Origin: Planctomycetota bacterium
Lineage (GTDB): Bacteria > Planctomycetota > Phycisphaerae > Sedimentisphaerales > Anaerohalosphaeraceae
DNA length: 6,694 nucleotides
Direction: 5' to 3'
Assembly (NCBI GenBank): GCA_021160785.1
Contig: JAGHBX010000537.1
Coordinates: forward strand, 1-6,694
This document shows positions 6,147 to 6,694 of the stretch, one piece after another (the stretch's first letter is position 1; each line of letters begins with the position of its first letter). Below the pieces are notes generated by a model. That model did no database searches, was not told the DNA's origin, and saw only the letters and a list, made by a program, of their open reading frames with translations. Position numbers and translations under genes: made by a program.

Positions 6147-6235
6147 CCGTATAACTCTTTACGAGCCCGATTTGTATCATACCACCTTATAGCCTCTCAC
6201 TGAAATTGTCAAAAGTTATACGCAGAGTTATACGG
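6147..6235. repeat. Inverted and direct copies of AGTTATACG near the tRNA fragment
   Basis: CCGTATAACTCT (6147-6158) is the perfect reverse complement of AGAGTTATACGG (6224-6235). A further copy of the core AGTTATACG at 6214-6222 is a direct repeat of the one at 6226-6234, 12 bases apart. The arrangement (two direct copies and one inverted copy across ~65 bases, 60-150 bases from the tRNA fragment) would suit arm-type binding sites of a tyrosine recombinase, but an operator or a simple stem-loop is equally possible. Confidence 0.55.
6186..6212 (-). promoter_or_regulatory. Possible minus-strand promoter inside the repeat cluster
   Basis: On the minus strand, TTGACA (6212-6207) and TATAAG (6191-6186) are only 15 bases apart, short of the usual 16-18. 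It would transcribe through the tRNA fragment and antisense to the transposase remnant. This call is weak. Confidence 0.25.
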
Positions 6236-6237
6236 TT

Positions 6238-6494
6238 TTATTTTTTAGCCTTCACTTCCGCCTTGATCTCGTCAATGCCCTTGATGATGTACTCAATTTT
6301 CGTCTCCATGCGCACGATCGCTTTGTCGGCTTCCGTCGCCTGGCTGGAGACAGTTCCCACCTGCTTCGACAGCGCATCGATATTCGTCCTGTTCGTACTG
6401 ATCCTCGCATTCTGATTTGCCCACGCCACGCCCCAGCCGACCAGCACGCGGCTATCCCAAGCCCCGCCAGAATCAACTTCATTCGATTGCTCAT
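6238..6494 (-). pseudogene. Small membrane-anchored coiled-coil protein, phage-type, with one frameshift
   Basis: ATG 6494 has AAGGA six bases upstream (6505-6501) and opens MSNRMKLILAGLGIAA. The sensible continuation, VLVGWGVAWANQNARIS and onward, lies in another frame from GTG 6447 and ends ...IKAEVKAKK at TAA 6240-6238. Joining the two with a one-base correction near 6447-6449 gives about 85 residues: an N-terminal membrane helix (LILAGLGIAAVLVGWGVAWA), then a charged heptad-like helix (around VETKIEYIIKGIDEI, written here from MRMETK-type pattern; visible residues are METKIEYIIKGIDEI). This layout resembles XhlA/holin-accessory-like phage proteins, but no specific family is recognised. 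The local bases (GCCGCGTGC) do not form a known -1 slippery heptamer, so mutation or a sequencing indel is likelier than programmed frameshifting. Confidence 0.55.
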
Positions 6495-6503
6495 AATCCG
6501 TCC

Positions 6504-6644
6504 TTAGATATCCCTGTATTCCACCAGAACCGTCTCCGTATCAATATCCTGATTCGCAATCAGCTTTGCGATCTCTGCCTCATCCTATGAACCGAAGCCT
6601 GTCAACCACATTGTGCTTCACCAAAAAGAATTTTTTTTATTCAT
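6504..6644 (-). pseudogene. Remnant of a ~46-residue protein with interrupted frame
   Basis: From ATG 6644 to TAA 6506-6504 there are 47 codons in one frame, interrupted by TGA (6620-6618) and TAG (6587-6585). The end reads DEAEIAKLIANQDIDTETVL then VEYRDI, which looks like genuine protein. Between the two stops, a neighbouring frame reads more sensibly (FFLVKHNVVDRLRFI). One added base in the run of eight A (6638-6631) and one removed base near 6588 would restore a single 46-residue protein. Its stop codon overlaps the ribosome binding site of the next minus-strand gene, a typical phage-like tight arrangement. The product is not recognised. Confidence 0.4.
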
Positions 6645-6669
6645 CTCAAAAACCCCTGACATGCAGGCT

Positions 6670-6678
6670 AATATAGCA
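6670..6678 (-). promoter_or_regulatory. Possible extended -10 promoter for the minus-strand small genes
   Basis: On the minus strand, TGC-TATATT (6678-6670) resembles an extended -10 box. The start point would fall near 6663, about 20 bases before ATG 6644. A -35 box would lie at or past the window edge, so it cannot be assessed. Confidence 0.3.
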
Positions 6679-6694
6679 TTTTTTGCCCTTGCAC

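Noticed and set aside
6047..6694. A tRNA-Asp split by a group I intron
   Set aside because: No 5' half (TCGGA anticodon stem, D arm or GATCCCG acceptor strand) is seen on the minus strand up to the window edge, and no intron core was recognised.

Overview
The window looks like chromosomal DNA of a planctomycete-type bacterium, probably near the Phycisphaerae/Sedimentisphaerales (inference). The reasons are a DUF1080-type (3-keto-disaccharide hydrolase) C-terminus, a secreted redoxin with the CNHCP and FGCSxKW motifs, a ribosomal protein S9 with a long charged N-terminal extension, and moderately GC-rich coding DNA. The identification rests on protein style alone, because no 16S gene or other phylogenetic marker was compared.

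Left part (1-3054, + strand): the end of a DUF1080 gene, then an exported 644-residue protein that fuses a calcineurin-like metallophosphoesterase to two thioredoxin-fold domains (CNHC and CGPC motifs). Seventeen bases downstream is a 263-residue SAM-dependent methyltransferase. The fusion and the methyltransferase are probably one transcript.

Middle part (3055-5576, + strand): a near-consensus promoter drives the housekeeping pair rplM-rpsI, which ends in a textbook intrinsic terminator. A 338-base gap follows. It holds three consecutive small hairpins, including the ATTCCCGC-TTTC-GCGGGAAT palindrome that resembles widespread dispersed repeats, and then a good promoter for a solitary argC (arginine biosynthesis).

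Right part (5577-6694): an AT-richer, damaged accessory stretch. The first ~76 codons of an IS4-type (DUF4372) transposase break off at ~6046. The 3' half of a tRNA-Asp(GUC) begins in antisense at the very next base. This 42-nt fragment runs from the anticodon loop to the discriminator base and lacks a 5' half, as expected for an integrase attachment-site scar. To its right are inverted and direct copies of AGTTATACG, then two tiny minus-strand genes: a membrane plus coiled-coil protein of phage type, and a ~46-residue protein. Both carry apparent frameshifts. The simplest reading is one edge of a decayed or poorly sequenced integrated element that extends beyond 6694.

No clear new defence or enzymatic system is visible. 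The most notable items are the phosphoesterase-redoxin-TlpA fusion and the tRNA/IS/element junction.
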